Assembly (NCBI RefSeq): GCF_013520985.1
Contig: NZ_JACDTY010000007.1
Coordinates: 1-64,000 of the forward strand
Length of the DNA stretch: 64,000 nt
Source: Mesorhizobium neociceri
GTDB taxonomy: Bacteria > Pseudomonadota > Alphaproteobacteria > Rhizobiales > Rhizobiaceae
Direction of reading: 5' to 3'
Part shown: piece after piece, positions 29,688 through 38,438 of the stretch
Position numbering within the stretch: position 1 is the stretch's first letter
Layout of the letters: every line of letters begins with the position of its first letter
Notes under the pieces: generated by a model
What the model was told of the DNA's origin: nothing
Seen by the model: only the letters and a program-made list of their open reading frames with translations
The model's database searches: none
Translations under genes and position numbers: made by a program

Positions 29688-30974
29688 ATGCCTTACCAAT
29701 CACCGATCTCCCCCGGCCGCTCCTGGTACGAAGACACGGCCGGACCACGCCCGGAATACCCAGCCCTTGATGGCGACCGGACTTGCGACGTCGTCGTCAT
29801 CGGCGGCGGCTTTACCGGGCTGTCGGCTGCGACGCACCTTGCCAAGGCGGGGACGAACGTCGTTCTGATCGAGGCGTTCCGTTTCGGCGATGGTGCCTCC
29901 GGGCGCAATGGCGGCCAGCTTGGCACCGGCCAGCGCGCCTGGGCCGAAGAGATGGAGGCCGAATACGGGCTTTCCCGAGCCAAGGCGCTGTTCGACCTTG
30001 CCGAAGAGGCTAAAGCGCATCTGCTGGAATTCGCCGCCGTCAACCAGATCGACATCGACTACAAGCCTGGCCAATTGTCGGTGGCGCACAAGCAGCGCTA
30101 TGTCGATGACTACAAGGCGCATGCCGAGATCATGGCGGACCGCTTCAACTATCCGCACATCGCCTTCATGGATGCCAGGGAAACGGCCGAGCGGCTCGGC
30201 TCCACACGCTACTTCGGCGGTACCCGCGACACCGGCACAGGGCACATCCATCCGATGAAGCTGGTGATCGGCACGGCAAAGGTGGCGGCCGCCGCCGGCG
30301 CCAATCTGTTCGAGCAATCGCCGTCGACCGGCATTACGTCCAGCGGCGGCAAGGTCAGGGTGACGACGCCGAGAGGCACCATCACCGCGCAGAAATGCCT
30401 GATCGGCGTCAACGCCTATGGCGGCACGATCGAGCCGGTGAGTGCCGCGCACATCATGCCGATCGGCTCCTTCATCGGCGCGACGGTGCCGCTGGGCGTT
30501 AATTCGAAAGTGCTGCCGGGCGGCGAGGCGGTCGACGATTCGCGTTTCGTCGTGCGCTATTTCCGCAAATCCAGGGATGGTAGGCTGCTGTTCGGCGGGC
30601 GCGAAGTCTACGGCGTCAACGATCCGAAGGACATCCATATCCATATCCGCCGGCAGATCGCGGAACTCTATCCGGAGCTCCGGGATGTCGAGATCACCCA
30701 TGGCTGGGGCGGCTATGTCGGCATCACCGTGCCGAGAAAGCCGTTTGTGCGCGAGGTGATGCCCAATGTGATCTCGGCCGGCGGCTATTCCGGCCATGGC
30801 GTCATGCTGTCGAACTTCTTCGGCAAGCTCTATGCCGAGACCGTCGCCGGCAACCGCAACCGGCTGAAGCTGATCGAGGACCTGAAAATCCCGGCCTTCC
30901 CCGGCGGCCGACGCTTTAGAACGCCATTGCTGTTCCTGGCGCTCAACTGGTTTGCCCTCAGGGACCGAATATAG
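29688..30974 (+). CDS. FAD-dependent oxidoreductase, gamma-glutamylputrescine oxidase (PuuB)-like
   Basis: Flavoprotein of 428 residues of the DAO family. The Rossmann motif VVVIGGGFTGLSAA with glycines at about 39-44 binds FAD. Typical PuuB segments follow, such as FGDGASGRNGGQ and, near the end, SAGGYSGHGVMLSNF. The reaction would oxidise gamma-glutamylputrescine to the aldehyde with release of hydrogen peroxide and ammonia. The upstream neighbour is a PuuA-like ligase, which strengthens the assignment. ATG at 29688 was chosen to match family N-termini. The preceding inverted repeat separates the two genes. Confidence 0.85.
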   Translation: MPYQSPISPGRSWYEDTAGPRPEYPALDGDRTCDVVVIGGGFTGLSAATHLAKAGTNVVLIEAFRFGDGASGRNGGQLGTGQRAWAEEMEAEYGLSRAKALFDLAEEAKAHLLEFAAVNQIDIDYKPGQLSVAHKQRYVDDYKAHAEIMADRFNYPHIAFMDARETAERLGSTRYFGGTRDTGTGHIHPMKLVIGTAKVAAAAGANLFEQSPSTGITSSGGKVRVTTPRGTITAQKCLIGVNAYGGTIEPVSAAHIMPIGSFIGATVPLGVNSKVLPGGEAVDDSRFVVRYFRKSRDGRLLFGGREVYGVNDPKDIHIHIRRQIAELYPELRDVEITHGWGGYVGITVPRKPFVREVMPNVISAGGYSGHGVMLSNFFGKLYAETVAGNRNRLKLIEDLKIPAFPGGRRFRTPLLFLALNWFALRDRI

Positions 30975-31249
30975 GGAACGTATCTCATATCGGTCCGGCT
31001 GATACCGGGCTGATTCTATTGAGATGTTGGTTGCCGCAGCGAGACGTTGCGGAATCCTTAACAAGAGCGCAGAATTCCTCCCAAGGGCGCACTGATGCCA
31101 CAATCAAGGGCAAAGGATGCCGGTTCTGGGCGATTGAACGGGGATTTCTGCGGGCTTGCCCGCTTTGTTGTTGGGACCGATGCCGATCGGATGCCGGACT
31201 GCCGGCGCCGATCGAAAGAACACCGGCCCATCTTTTGGAGGTGGCAAGA

Positions 31250-32128
31250 GTGAATGAGCCCTTCAGTTTCGGCGCGCCGGAACGTCGGCGCTTTGCCATG
31301 CAATTCGGTTATGACATGCGGCCCTCCTTCTGGCAGGGGGTGCGCACGAATTCGCATCTGGTGATTGCCGCGATCGGTACCGCAGCGCTGCTTGGCGTAG
31401 CGGGTATCGCGCTTTGGCTGGCGTTGCCGGCCAACGACCGGCAGGCGAGCGCCAGCATACAGCCTCTTTCGCAGCAGAGCGTTCCAACCATCCCGGTCAA
31501 GACGACCAAGATCGCCCCGGTTACCCCTGCGGCAACAGTTGCGGCAGCGGCGCCGCAAGCCGCACGCAAGGGCGATGCGGTTTCGCCGGCGGTGGCTGCC
31601 GGGGCGGCCGCGATACCGGCGCTGGCGGCAAACGATCCGCGCTGGACTGCGCCGCAATCGAACAGCGACGCTGAAGCCACGCCGCCCGATCAGGCCACGA
31701 CTGAGCAGGCAGCCGCCAAACCGGCCGATGCGGCAGCTTACGAGGAGCCGTCGGCACAGAGCGATGCCACGACGCAGCTGTCCAAGGTTGCTGCACCAGA
31801 CGCCGCTGCGAAGGACGGTCATACCGACGGTGCGGAAACCGCCGCGATCCCGACGCCAAAGCCGCAACTGCCGGACGCGGAATCTCCCGCCGCAACGGAC
31901 GATACACAGGCCTCGACCAAGCCACAGAAGGTGGCTGCAGCCGCCGGCACCGGACGCATCCTGCGGACGGTGACAATGCGCACCGGCCCGCAGAAAAACG
32001 CCGCCGCCATGGGAACCGTGCCCGCCAAGTCATCGGTGCAGGTGGTGAGCTGCAAGAAATGGTGCCAGATCGTCTACAACGGCAAGCGCGGCTGGATTTA
32101 CAAGAGCTACATCAAGACCGGGGCGTGA
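31250..32128 (+). CDS. Membrane-anchored SH3-domain protein
   Basis: Protein of 292 residues from GTG at 31250, which has GGAGG eight bases upstream; a longer frame from 31019 lacks such a site. One transmembrane helix lies at about residues 36-58 (HLVIAAIGTAALLGVAGIAL). The middle (about 60-225) is an Ala/Pro/Thr-rich, low-complexity linker. The C-terminal 65 residues form an SH3_3-type domain: RTVTMRTGPQKNAAAMGTV, then CKKWCQIVYNGKRGWIYKSYI. Bacterial SH3 domains of this kind bind the cell wall, so a periplasmic envelope role is likely but unproven. A repeat element follows the gene. Confidence 0.85.
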   Translation: MNEPFSFGAPERRRFAMQFGYDMRPSFWQGVRTNSHLVIAAIGTAALLGVAGIALWLALPANDRQASASIQPLSQQSVPTIPVKTTKIAPVTPAATVAAAAPQAARKGDAVSPAVAAGAAAIPALAANDPRWTAPQSNSDAEATPPDQATTEQAAAKPADAAAYEEPSAQSDATTQLSKVAAPDAAAKDGHTDGAETAAIPTPKPQLPDAESPAATDDTQASTKPQKVAAAAGTGRILRTVTMRTGPQKNAAAMGTVPAKSSVQVVSCKKWCQIVYNGKRGWIYKSYIKTGA

Positions 32129-32153
32129 GACAACGACGTCGTCGAGGCTGCCA

Positions 32154-32251
32154 AGAGCGTTTCACCGTTTCACAGAAACGGCGAACCGCTCTATCTCTTT
32201 GTTTCTACGCAATTCCGGACGGAAGACCGCACACACTTTTCCTGGAATTGC
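32154..32251. repeat. Two-part palindromic mosaic repeat
   Basis: The first palindrome (32154-32192) has 17-base arms with two mismatches around a 5-base loop. The second (32209-32251) has perfect 8-base outer arms GCAATTCC/GGAATTGC with a further inner match. A short linker joins them. It resembles the interspersed palindromic mosaic elements of Rhizobiales. It fills the gap between the SH3-protein gene and the first MurF-like gene and could also end transcription of both. Confidence 0.75.
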
Positions 32252-32277
32252 TCTAAGACGAAGCCGTCAAATTCTGG

Positions 32278-33573
32278 TCAGCCGCCGAGCAGCCATCTGA
32301 AACGGTGTCTTCTGCGAGCAAGTTTGCGCTTCGCCAGGAAATCCCGGTGTTCCTCGAACGGCACTTCATAGAGGCCGCACATTTGGCAGCTTTCCGACTT
32401 GCCGCATACCGCGATCCAGCATTTCACATCGTGCGTCCAGGCGAGCGCGATCCTTTCCAGGTGAAGGTTGGACGAACTTTTCAGCAGAATTAGTTCTCCT
32501 GGGACTGCCGTCTGTTTGATATGATCCGAAACTTCCTTGGCACTGCGAAGCTCAATGAAACGGCCGCTGTCGCGGTCGGCCTGGCTGGCGCGCGAGCGGT
32601 GCGCATTGTCGCCGGTGTAGATGACCTCATCGGCGATTTCGCGCGCGATTTTGTAGGCGGCGCCGTATTTCCTTGACGAGCCGGCGTAGTCGGATATCTG
32701 CCCAAGCACAATGCGCTTACGAGCGGCCTTGGCCTTTGCAATCATCTCCAGGGCAATGTTGAGCGAATGCCAAGGCGCTTTAGCCGTATCGACCAGGAAT
32801 TGCGGACCTGCTGGTACCTCTTGCACCGTAGAGCGGTTGGGTAGCGGTTCAAACGATGCCGTTCTCGCTATGACTTTCTCTGGCGGGACGCCAAGTTCCA
32901 AGGCGGTGGCCACAGCCGCTGCAGTCGGCAGCCAGAATTGCTCGCCGGGAAAGGGCGCTTGAATATTCAAGCTCCCATCGCGCCAATGAAGGGTGAACCG
33001 CAGCAATTCTGGATACGCGGCATACACGTCACTCACGCGGTAGTCTGCCTCGTCGGATTGACCAAAGGTCGCAATCCGGCATTTCGCGCCAGACGCCATA
33101 CCGAGCACCAGTGGGTCATCGCAATTGAGAACCGCAAGTCCATCGGGTTGGAGTGCCTCGACCAGCGCCCGCTTCTCTCCCGCTACAGCTTCCAGAGTCC
33201 TGAACTTACCAAAGTGCTCCAGGCGGATCATCGTAACCACCGCCACGCTCGGCTTCAGCATCTGCGCCATGGCGCCGATCGTGCCGAAGTCGGAGGCGCC
33301 TGCTTCGAAAACGACGTAATCGACTTTGCCACTCCTCCTCAGCCGCTTGTAGAGCGTTCGAATGAGCGCAGGCATCGTGTTGGCCTGGGCCTGCAGATGC
33401 ACTTTGCCTTGGGCGCTCAGTATGTGTGCAAGCAGGCTGGAGGATGTGGATTTGCCGGAGCTGCCGGTAATGCCGATGAACGTCGCCTTGTTACGCGCTC
33501 GCACCCAGCGCGCCTGCAGCCGTCGCAGCGCCCACCCCAAGTCCTTGCGATTTTTCGGGAATTCCAGTTTCAC
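32278..33573 (-). CDS. MurF-like ATP-dependent ligase without the UDP-binding domain, with Cys-rich tail (paralogue 1)
   Basis: Protein of 431 residues from GTG at 33573. The frame extends to a TTG at 33615, but the GTG aligns exactly with the start of the second paralogue and shares the preceding TGGCGGGT. The P-loop GITGSSGKST places its lysine at residue 41. In true MurF it is near 110, so the N-terminal UDP-MurNAc-binding domain is absent. Mur_ligase middle and C-terminal features follow, but the DxYNANP substrate motif is replaced by DTAKAPWHSL. The tail holds CX4CX5CX2C (starting CWIAVCGK) plus a histidine, resembling a zinc ribbon, then a strongly basic end. Mur ligases join an amino acid or peptide to a carboxylate with ATP; the substrate here is unknown. 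Confidence 0.85.
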   Translation of the reverse strand: MKLEFPKNRKDLGWALRRLQARWVRARNKATFIGITGSSGKSTSSSLLAHILSAQGKVHLQAQANTMPALIRTLYKRLRRSGKVDYVVFEAGASDFGTIGAMAQMLKPSVAVVTMIRLEHFGKFRTLEAVAGEKRALVEALQPDGLAVLNCDDPLVLGMASGAKCRIATFGQSDEADYRVSDVYAAYPELLRFTLHWRDGSLNIQAPFPGEQFWLPTAAAVATALELGVPPEKVIARTASFEPLPNRSTVQEVPAGPQFLVDTAKAPWHSLNIALEMIAKAKAARKRIVLGQISDYAGSSRKYGAAYKIAREIADEVIYTGDNAHRSRASQADRDSGRFIELRSAKEVSDHIKQTAVPGELILLKSSSNLHLERIALAWTHDVKCWIAVCGKSESCQMCGLYEVPFEEHRDFLAKRKLARRRHRFRWLLGG

Positions 33574-33660
33574 AACCCGCCAGTTCTTAGCCCAGCCTAA
33601 TATGCGTCGTGCCAAGTTCCCGAGTCAAACGGGGCGCTGGCGTGCTTGGGCCCAAAAACT

Positions 33661-34956
33661 TTAGCGACCGAGGAGCCGCAGCAGTCTGTGCTTGCGGCGC
33701 TTTAATTTTCTCTGCGCCACAAACTTGCGGTGCTGCTCAAACGGCACTTCATAGAGGCCGCACTGCTCGCATCCCTCGGTTTTACCGCACACCGAAACCC
33801 AGCAGCGGACGTCGTGGGTCCAGGCAAGCGCGACACGCTCGAGGTGGAGGCTGGATGAGCTCTTGATCAGGATCAGCTCGTCCGGCTGCGCGGTCTGCGC
33901 GATGTAGTCCGACACTTCCTTTGCCGTGCGCAGTTCAATGAAGCGGCCGCTGTCGCGATCGGCCTGGCTGGCTTTGGAGCGATGGGCATGATCGCCGGCA
34001 TAAATCACCTGGTCTGCGATCTCGCGTGCGCTGCGGTAAGCGTCAGCGTACTTCCGGTTTGAGCCGGCAAAATCCGATAGCTGGCCAAGAACGATGCGTT
34101 TTCGCCCAAACGTCGATCTGGCTATCATGTCGAAGGCCAGGGTCAGCGAATGCCATGGCGCCTTTGCAGCGTCCACGATGAAGTGAGGGCCGCCAGCGGG
34201 GGCGAGCACCTGGCCGCGGTTTTCCAGGGGCTGGAACGTCGCGGTCCTGTCCTTTACCATCTGCGCAGGCACTCCCAGCTCAAGAGCTGTTGCCACCGCC
34301 GCGACCGTCGGCAGCCAGAAATGCGCGCCGGGGAACGGTGTCTCGATATCGAGCACACCACCGCGCCAGTGGATCGAGAATCGCAATGGCTTGGGATAGG
34401 CGGCCTCGATATCGCTGACGCGATAATCCGCCCGCTCCGATGTGCCGAATGTGACGGTGCGGCAATCGCTCGCCGAGGCCATGCCCAGCACATGCGGGTC
34501 ATCGGCATTGAGCATCGCGAAGCCGCCCGGCTCCAGCGCCGCGACCAGTGCGCGCTTTTCATGCGCAACGCTTTCCAGAGTCTTGAAACTGGCGCGATGC
34601 TCCAACCGGACCATCGTGACAACAGCCACATCAGGGCGAAGCAACTCGGCCATCGGCTTCATTGTATCCGGGCCGAACGCGGCCGCCTCGAAGACGACGT
34701 AGTCGGTTTGGCCGCCCTTCCTCATTCGCCTGGATAGCGTGCTGACCAACAGCTTCATGGTGTTGGCCAGAACCTGTGTATAGACCGAACCGTGGCCAGC
34801 CAGGATATGTCCAAGCAGGCTCCCCGCCGTCGTCTTGCCGGAACTTCCGGTAATGCCGATGAACGTCGCTTTGCTTCGCGCCCGCGCACGTCTGGCCAGG
34901 TAAAGCCGCAGCCGCCATCCCAGATCGTAGCGACTTTTCTGCCGCTTGTTCCTCAT
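33661..34956 (-). CDS. MurF-like ATP-dependent ligase without the UDP-binding domain, with Cys-rich tail (paralogue 2)
   Basis: Tandem partner of the preceding ligase, also 431 residues from ATG at 34956 (GTG at 34959 also possible). The P-loop lysine is at residue 41 (GITGSSGKTT) after a basic, arginine-rich N-terminus. The substrate loop reads DAAKAPWHSL in place of the MurF DxYNANP. 'FGRKRIVLGQLSDFAGSNRKY' matches the C-terminal Rossmann-like domain. The tail cysteines are at about 385, 390, 396 and 399, with a histidine at about 409, followed by a basic end. Most positions agree with paralogue 1, so they arose by duplication. With 87 bases between them they are probably one transcript. 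It may form a heteromer with paralogue 1 or act on a successive step; neither can be told from sequence. Confidence 0.85.
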   Translation of the reverse strand: MRNKRQKSRYDLGWRLRLYLARRARARSKATFIGITGSSGKTTAGSLLGHILAGHGSVYTQVLANTMKLLVSTLSRRMRKGGQTDYVVFEAAAFGPDTMKPMAELLRPDVAVVTMVRLEHRASFKTLESVAHEKRALVAALEPGGFAMLNADDPHVLGMASASDCRTVTFGTSERADYRVSDIEAAYPKPLRFSIHWRGGVLDIETPFPGAHFWLPTVAAVATALELGVPAQMVKDRTATFQPLENRGQVLAPAGGPHFIVDAAKAPWHSLTLAFDMIARSTFGRKRIVLGQLSDFAGSNRKYADAYRSAREIADQVIYAGDHAHRSKASQADRDSGRFIELRTAKEVSDYIAQTAQPDELILIKSSSSLHLERVALAWTHDVRCWVSVCGKTEGCEQCGLYEVPFEQHRKFVAQRKLKRRKHRLLRLLGR

Positions 34957-35137
34957 CACCCGCCAACACTATCCACGATCCGTTATGCCTTTCGGTGGAT
35001 CGTGAAGTCAAACTGGGGCCTGGAGTGCCGACGTCAATTGTCCGTTCCTCGGCCGGTCGGCAAACCGATGCGAACTCTTGCTGACGTTGCTCTGTCCACC
35101 ATGGATTGCGAACAGAGAGGTACTTCCCTCAAATTGC

Positions 35138-35899
35138 TCAGATGCAGCGGCCGCCGTCGACCTCCAGCGCCACGCCAGTGATGAAGGCGGCTTCGTCCGA
35201 AGCAAGCCAGAGCGCGGCATTGGCGATGTCGAGCGGCGTCGACAGACGGCCGAGCGGGATCGAGGCGCGGAACCTCTCGCGGATCTCGGGCGTATCGGCG
35301 CCCATGAACTTCTCCAGCATGGCGGTTTCGCCGGCGACCGGGCAAAGGCAGTTGACGCGGATGTTCTTGGGCGCGAGCTCGACCGCCATTGATTTGGTGG
35401 CGGTGATCGCCCAGCCCTTCGAGGCATTGTACCAGGTGAGGCCCGGCCGCGGCCGCAGACCCGCGGTCGAAGCCGTGGTCAGGATGACGCCGCCGCCCTG
35501 CCGCTCCATGATCGGCACCACGGCCAGCGCGGCGTGATAGATTGCCTTCATGTTGACTGCGGTGATCAGGTCGAAGGTCGCCTCGTCGACGTCGAGCATG
35601 TCGCCGTTGCGATGGGTGTAGCCAGCATTGTTGACCATGATGTCGATGCGGCCGAAGGCGCTTTTTGCGGCATAGACCATCTCGTCGAATTCGGAACGCT
35701 GCGAAACGTCGGTCTGGGTCCAAATCGCGGCCTCGCCGATCTCGGCGGCAACACGCTCCGCGCCCCTGGCGTTGAGGTCGGCGACGACCACCTTTGCGCC
35801 CTCTTCGGCAAAGCGCCTGGCCATGCCTTCGCCGAAGCCCGCCGCAGCACCGGTGATGACGGCGACCTTGTTTTCCAGACGCATGCTTTTCCCGCTCAT
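35138..35899 (-). CDS. SDR-family oxidoreductase
   Basis: Short-chain dehydrogenase of 253 residues. The nucleotide motif TGAAAGFGEG lies at the N-terminus, NNAG near residue 90, the catalytic Ser in the TTASTAGL segment, and the YNASK tetrad (Tyr-xxx-Lys) after it. The C-terminus GVALEVDGGRCI is typical. ATG at 35899 follows GAGGTGATC, a close match to the 16S anti-Shine-Dalgarno complement; ATG at 35884 is an alternative. The substrate is unknown. A copy of the 49-bp palindromic repeat lies just upstream. Confidence 0.85.
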   Translation of the reverse strand: MSGKSMRLENKVAVITGAAAGFGEGMARRFAEEGAKVVVADLNARGAERVAAEIGEAAIWTQTDVSQRSEFDEMVYAAKSAFGRIDIMVNNAGYTHRNGDMLDVDEATFDLITAVNMKAIYHAALAVVPIMERQGGGVILTTASTAGLRPRPGLTWYNASKGWAITATKSMAVELAPKNIRVNCLCPVAGETAMLEKFMGADTPEIRERFRASIPLGRLSTPLDIANAALWLASDEAAFITGVALEVDGGRCI

Positions 35900-35939
35900 T
35901 CCAAGATCACCTCGCAAGCGCATTTCTCTCTTTGTTTTG

Positions 35940-35988
35940 ATGCATGTCGATCTCCCAGAACCGCTGCACACTTCTGGGCGACATGCAT
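35940..35988. repeat. 49-bp palindromic intergenic repeat, copy B
   Basis: Same length and design as copy A at 14386-14434: 10-bp outer arms (35940-35949 with 35979-35988) and a 7-bp inner arm CCCAGAA/TTCTGGG. Compared with copy A, one inner G-C pair has become A-T on both sides, so the pairing is preserved. It occupies the centre of the 308-bp gap between the SDR and zwf starts. Confidence 0.9.
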
Positions 35989-36090
35989 TAGCTTTCGTCA
36001 CATTCCCGCTCTATGTTGCAGGCGCGAAGGCTCCCGGGACCATCGCTTGACGAAAAGCCTCCGGGTGGCAGCCAGTGTCAAGGCACATTT

Positions 36091-36119
36091 GGACCGAATC
36101 AATATGGAGTGATTGGTCC
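36091..36119. promoter_or_regulatory. Dyad in the zwf upstream region
   Basis: GGACCGAATCA (36091-36101) is mirrored by TGATTGGTCC (36110-36119) with one bulged G and an 8-base spacer. It lies about 90 bp before the zwf start in the divergent region. It may be an operator or a leader hairpin; no regulator is known from the sequence. Confidence 0.3.
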
Positions 36120-36207
36120 TTGATGTGACACCATGGCACTGGCAAATTTAAATCGATTAGATTATACCCAGTCGCGTCACAGTGTGCGGCGTCAAAGCGG
36201 ACAGACC

Positions 36208-37677
36208 ATGACCAGCCAGATCATCCCCGTCGATCCTTTCGACTTCATCATTTTCGGCGGCACCGGCGACCTGTCGGAACGCAAGCTTCTGCCCTCGCTC
36301 TACCATCGCCAGCGCGACCATCAGTTTTCCGAGCCGACCCGCATCATCGGCACGTCGCGCTCGAAGATGAGCGACGAGGAATTCCAGGCTTTCGCCAAGC
36401 AGGCGATTTCCGATCACGTCAAGCCGGCTGATATCGACGCCAAGGAACTGAAGACGTTCCTGGCGCGGCTGTCCTACGTGTCGGCCGACGCGACGACGGG
36501 CGCCGGATTCGACAAGCTGAAAAAGGCGATCGGCGAAAGCGACCGCATCCGCGCCTTCTACCTGGCGGTGGCGCCGGCGCTATTCGGCGACATCTCGCAC
36601 CAGCTGAAAACACACAATCTGATCACGCCGAATTCGCGCATCGTGCTGGAAAAGCCGATCGGCCGCGACCTTGCCTCGGCGCGCGCGCTTAACGATGCCG
36701 TCGGTGACGATTTCGACGAAAGCCAGATCTTCCGCATCGACCACTATCTCGGCAAGGAGACGGTGCAGAACCTGATGGCGCTGCGCTTTGCCAATGCGCT
36801 CTACCAGCCGCTGTGGAATTCGGCGCATATCGACCATGTGCAGATCACGGTGGCCGAGACCGTCGGCCTGGAGGACCGCGTCACCTATTACGACAAGGCG
36901 GGCGCGCTGCGCGACATGGTGCAGAACCACATGCTGCAATTGCTCTGCCTGGTCGCCATGGAAACGCCGTCATCGATGGACGCGGACGCCGTGCGCGACG
37001 AGAAGCTGAAGGTGCTGCGCGCACTGAAGCGCATCAACGGCAACGAGGCGCCTAAGCACACGGTGCGCGGCCAGTATCGCGCCGGCGCGTCAGCCGGCGG
37101 CGCGGTGAAGGGTTACGTCGAAGAACTCGGCAAGGACAGCACGACCGAAACCTTCGTTGCCATTAGGGCCGAAATCGGCAATTGGCGCTGGGCCGGCGTG
37201 CCGTTCTATCTCAGGACCGGCAAAAGGCTGGCAAGCCGGGTTTCGGAAATCGTCATCGAGTTCAAGCCGATCCCTTTCTCGATCTTCGACGAGAGCGCCG
37301 GACCGATCTTCGCCAACCAGCTGGTGATCCGGCTGCAGCCGGACGAAGGCGTCAAGCAGTTCATCATGATCAAGGATCCGGGTCCGGGCGGCATGCGGCT
37401 GCGCCAGATCCCGCTCGACATGAGCTTTGCAACATCTTTCGACGGCCGCGCGCCGGATGCCTATGAACGACTGATCATGGATGTCGTGCGCGGCAACCAG
37501 ACGCTGTTCATGCGTCGCGACGAGGTCGAGGCGGCGTGGAAGTGGATCGACCCGATCCAGAACGCCTGGGAAAGCACCAGGCAGGAAGCGCAAGGCTATA
37601 CGGCCGGCACATGGGGCCCCTCGGCCTCGATTGCGCTGATCGAACGCGACGGGCGGACATGGCACGAGAGCAATTGA
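36208..37677 (+). CDS. zwf: Glucose-6-phosphate 1-dehydrogenase
   Basis: Cytosolic NADP-dependent enzyme of 489 residues that oxidises glucose-6-phosphate to 6-phosphogluconolactone, the entry to the Entner-Doudoroff and pentose-phosphate routes. The coenzyme motif FGGTGDLSERKLLP lies at residues 16-29, and the active-site signature RIDHYLGKE at 176-184 contains His179. ATG at 36208 gives the usual length; a longer frame to 36133 has no family match. It overlaps pgl by 19 bases, so the operon is translationally linked. Confidence 0.97.
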   Translation: MTSQIIPVDPFDFIIFGGTGDLSERKLLPSLYHRQRDHQFSEPTRIIGTSRSKMSDEEFQAFAKQAISDHVKPADIDAKELKTFLARLSYVSADATTGAGFDKLKKAIGESDRIRAFYLAVAPALFGDISHQLKTHNLITPNSRIVLEKPIGRDLASARALNDAVGDDFDESQIFRIDHYLGKETVQNLMALRFANALYQPLWNSAHIDHVQITVAETVGLEDRVTYYDKAGALRDMVQNHMLQLLCLVAMETPSSMDADAVRDEKLKVLRALKRINGNEAPKHTVRGQYRAGASAGGAVKGYVEELGKDSTTETFVAIRAEIGNWRWAGVPFYLRTGKRLASRVSEIVIEFKPIPFSIFDESAGPIFANQLVIRLQPDEGVKQFIMIKDPGPGGMRLRQIPLDMSFATSFDGRAPDAYERLIMDVVRGNQTLFMRRDEVEAAWKWIDPIQNAWESTRQEAQGYTAGTWGPSASIALIERDGRTWHESN

Positions 37678-38375
37678 GCGAGCCCGCCTATAGCTGGAAC
37701 GGCTTTGCCGTGCGCCAGGACCTGGCGGCGGCCCTTGCCGGCAATGTCGCGGCGCGGCTGACCAAGGCTATCGACGAGCGCGGCGTCGGCCTCCTTGCCG
37801 TTTCCGGCGGCACCACGCCGGCGAAGTTCTTTGCAGCACTTTCGGCAATTCCGATCGCCTGGAACAAGGTGACGGTGACGCTGGTCGACGAACGGTTCGT
37901 GCCGGCCTCTTCGCCGCGCTCGAATGCCGGGCTGGTTGCCGCCAACCTGCTCCAGAACGCGGCCGCCGCCGCTCACTTCGTGCCGATGTATCACGAGGCC
38001 GCAAGCATCGAGACTGCCGCGGCGTCCGACGACACGGCGCTCAAGGCATTGCCCTGGCCGCTCGACGTCGTCGTGCTCGGCATGGGCAGCGACGGCCACA
38101 CTGCGTCGTTCTTTCCCGATGCCGATAATCTCCCCGCCTTGCTCGATCCCGCCTCGCAGCGGATCGTGCTCCCGGTGCATGCACCGAGCGGCGGCGAGCC
38201 GCGGCTGACGCTATCAATGGCGCGCATCATCGCCGCCGGCTTCATCGCGCTCCATATCGAAGGCGAGGACAAGCGCACCGCCTTCGAGGATGCGATGGGA
38301 CCGGGTGCGAAGAAGCCCATTCGCAAAGTGCTCGAAGCAGCACCCAGACCAGTAGAGGTGTTCTGGGCACCCTGA
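37659..38375 (+). CDS. pgl: 6-phosphogluconolactonase
   Basis: Protein of 238 residues of the DevB-type lactonase family, hydrolysing 6-phosphogluconolactone to 6-phosphogluconate. Signatures are the LLAVSGGTTPAKFF phosphate loop, VTLVDERFVP and VLGMGSDGHTASFFP. It starts inside the zwf 3' end (ATG at 37659); a TTG at 37674 in the same frame is a possible alternative. Middle gene of zwf-pgl-edd. Confidence 0.95.
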   Translation: MAREQLSEPAYSWNGFAVRQDLAAALAGNVAARLTKAIDERGVGLLAVSGGTTPAKFFAALSAIPIAWNKVTVTLVDERFVPASSPRSNAGLVAANLLQNAAAAAHFVPMYHEAASIETAAASDDTALKALPWPLDVVVLGMGSDGHTASFFPDADNLPALLDPASQRIVLPVHAPSGGEPRLTLSMARIIAAGFIALHIEGEDKRTAFEDAMGPGAKKPIRKVLEAAPRPVEVFWAP

Positions 38376-38438
38376 TTTCACGAAAGCAGTCCCGGCAGAC
38401 GGTGGAGGACGTTTTTCCGGGGCTCGAAAGGACCGACC

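Noticed and set aside
32278..34956. Calling the pair ordinary murF
   Set aside because: The N-terminal UDP-binding domain and the DxYNANP motif are absent, and the cysteine tail is foreign to MurF.
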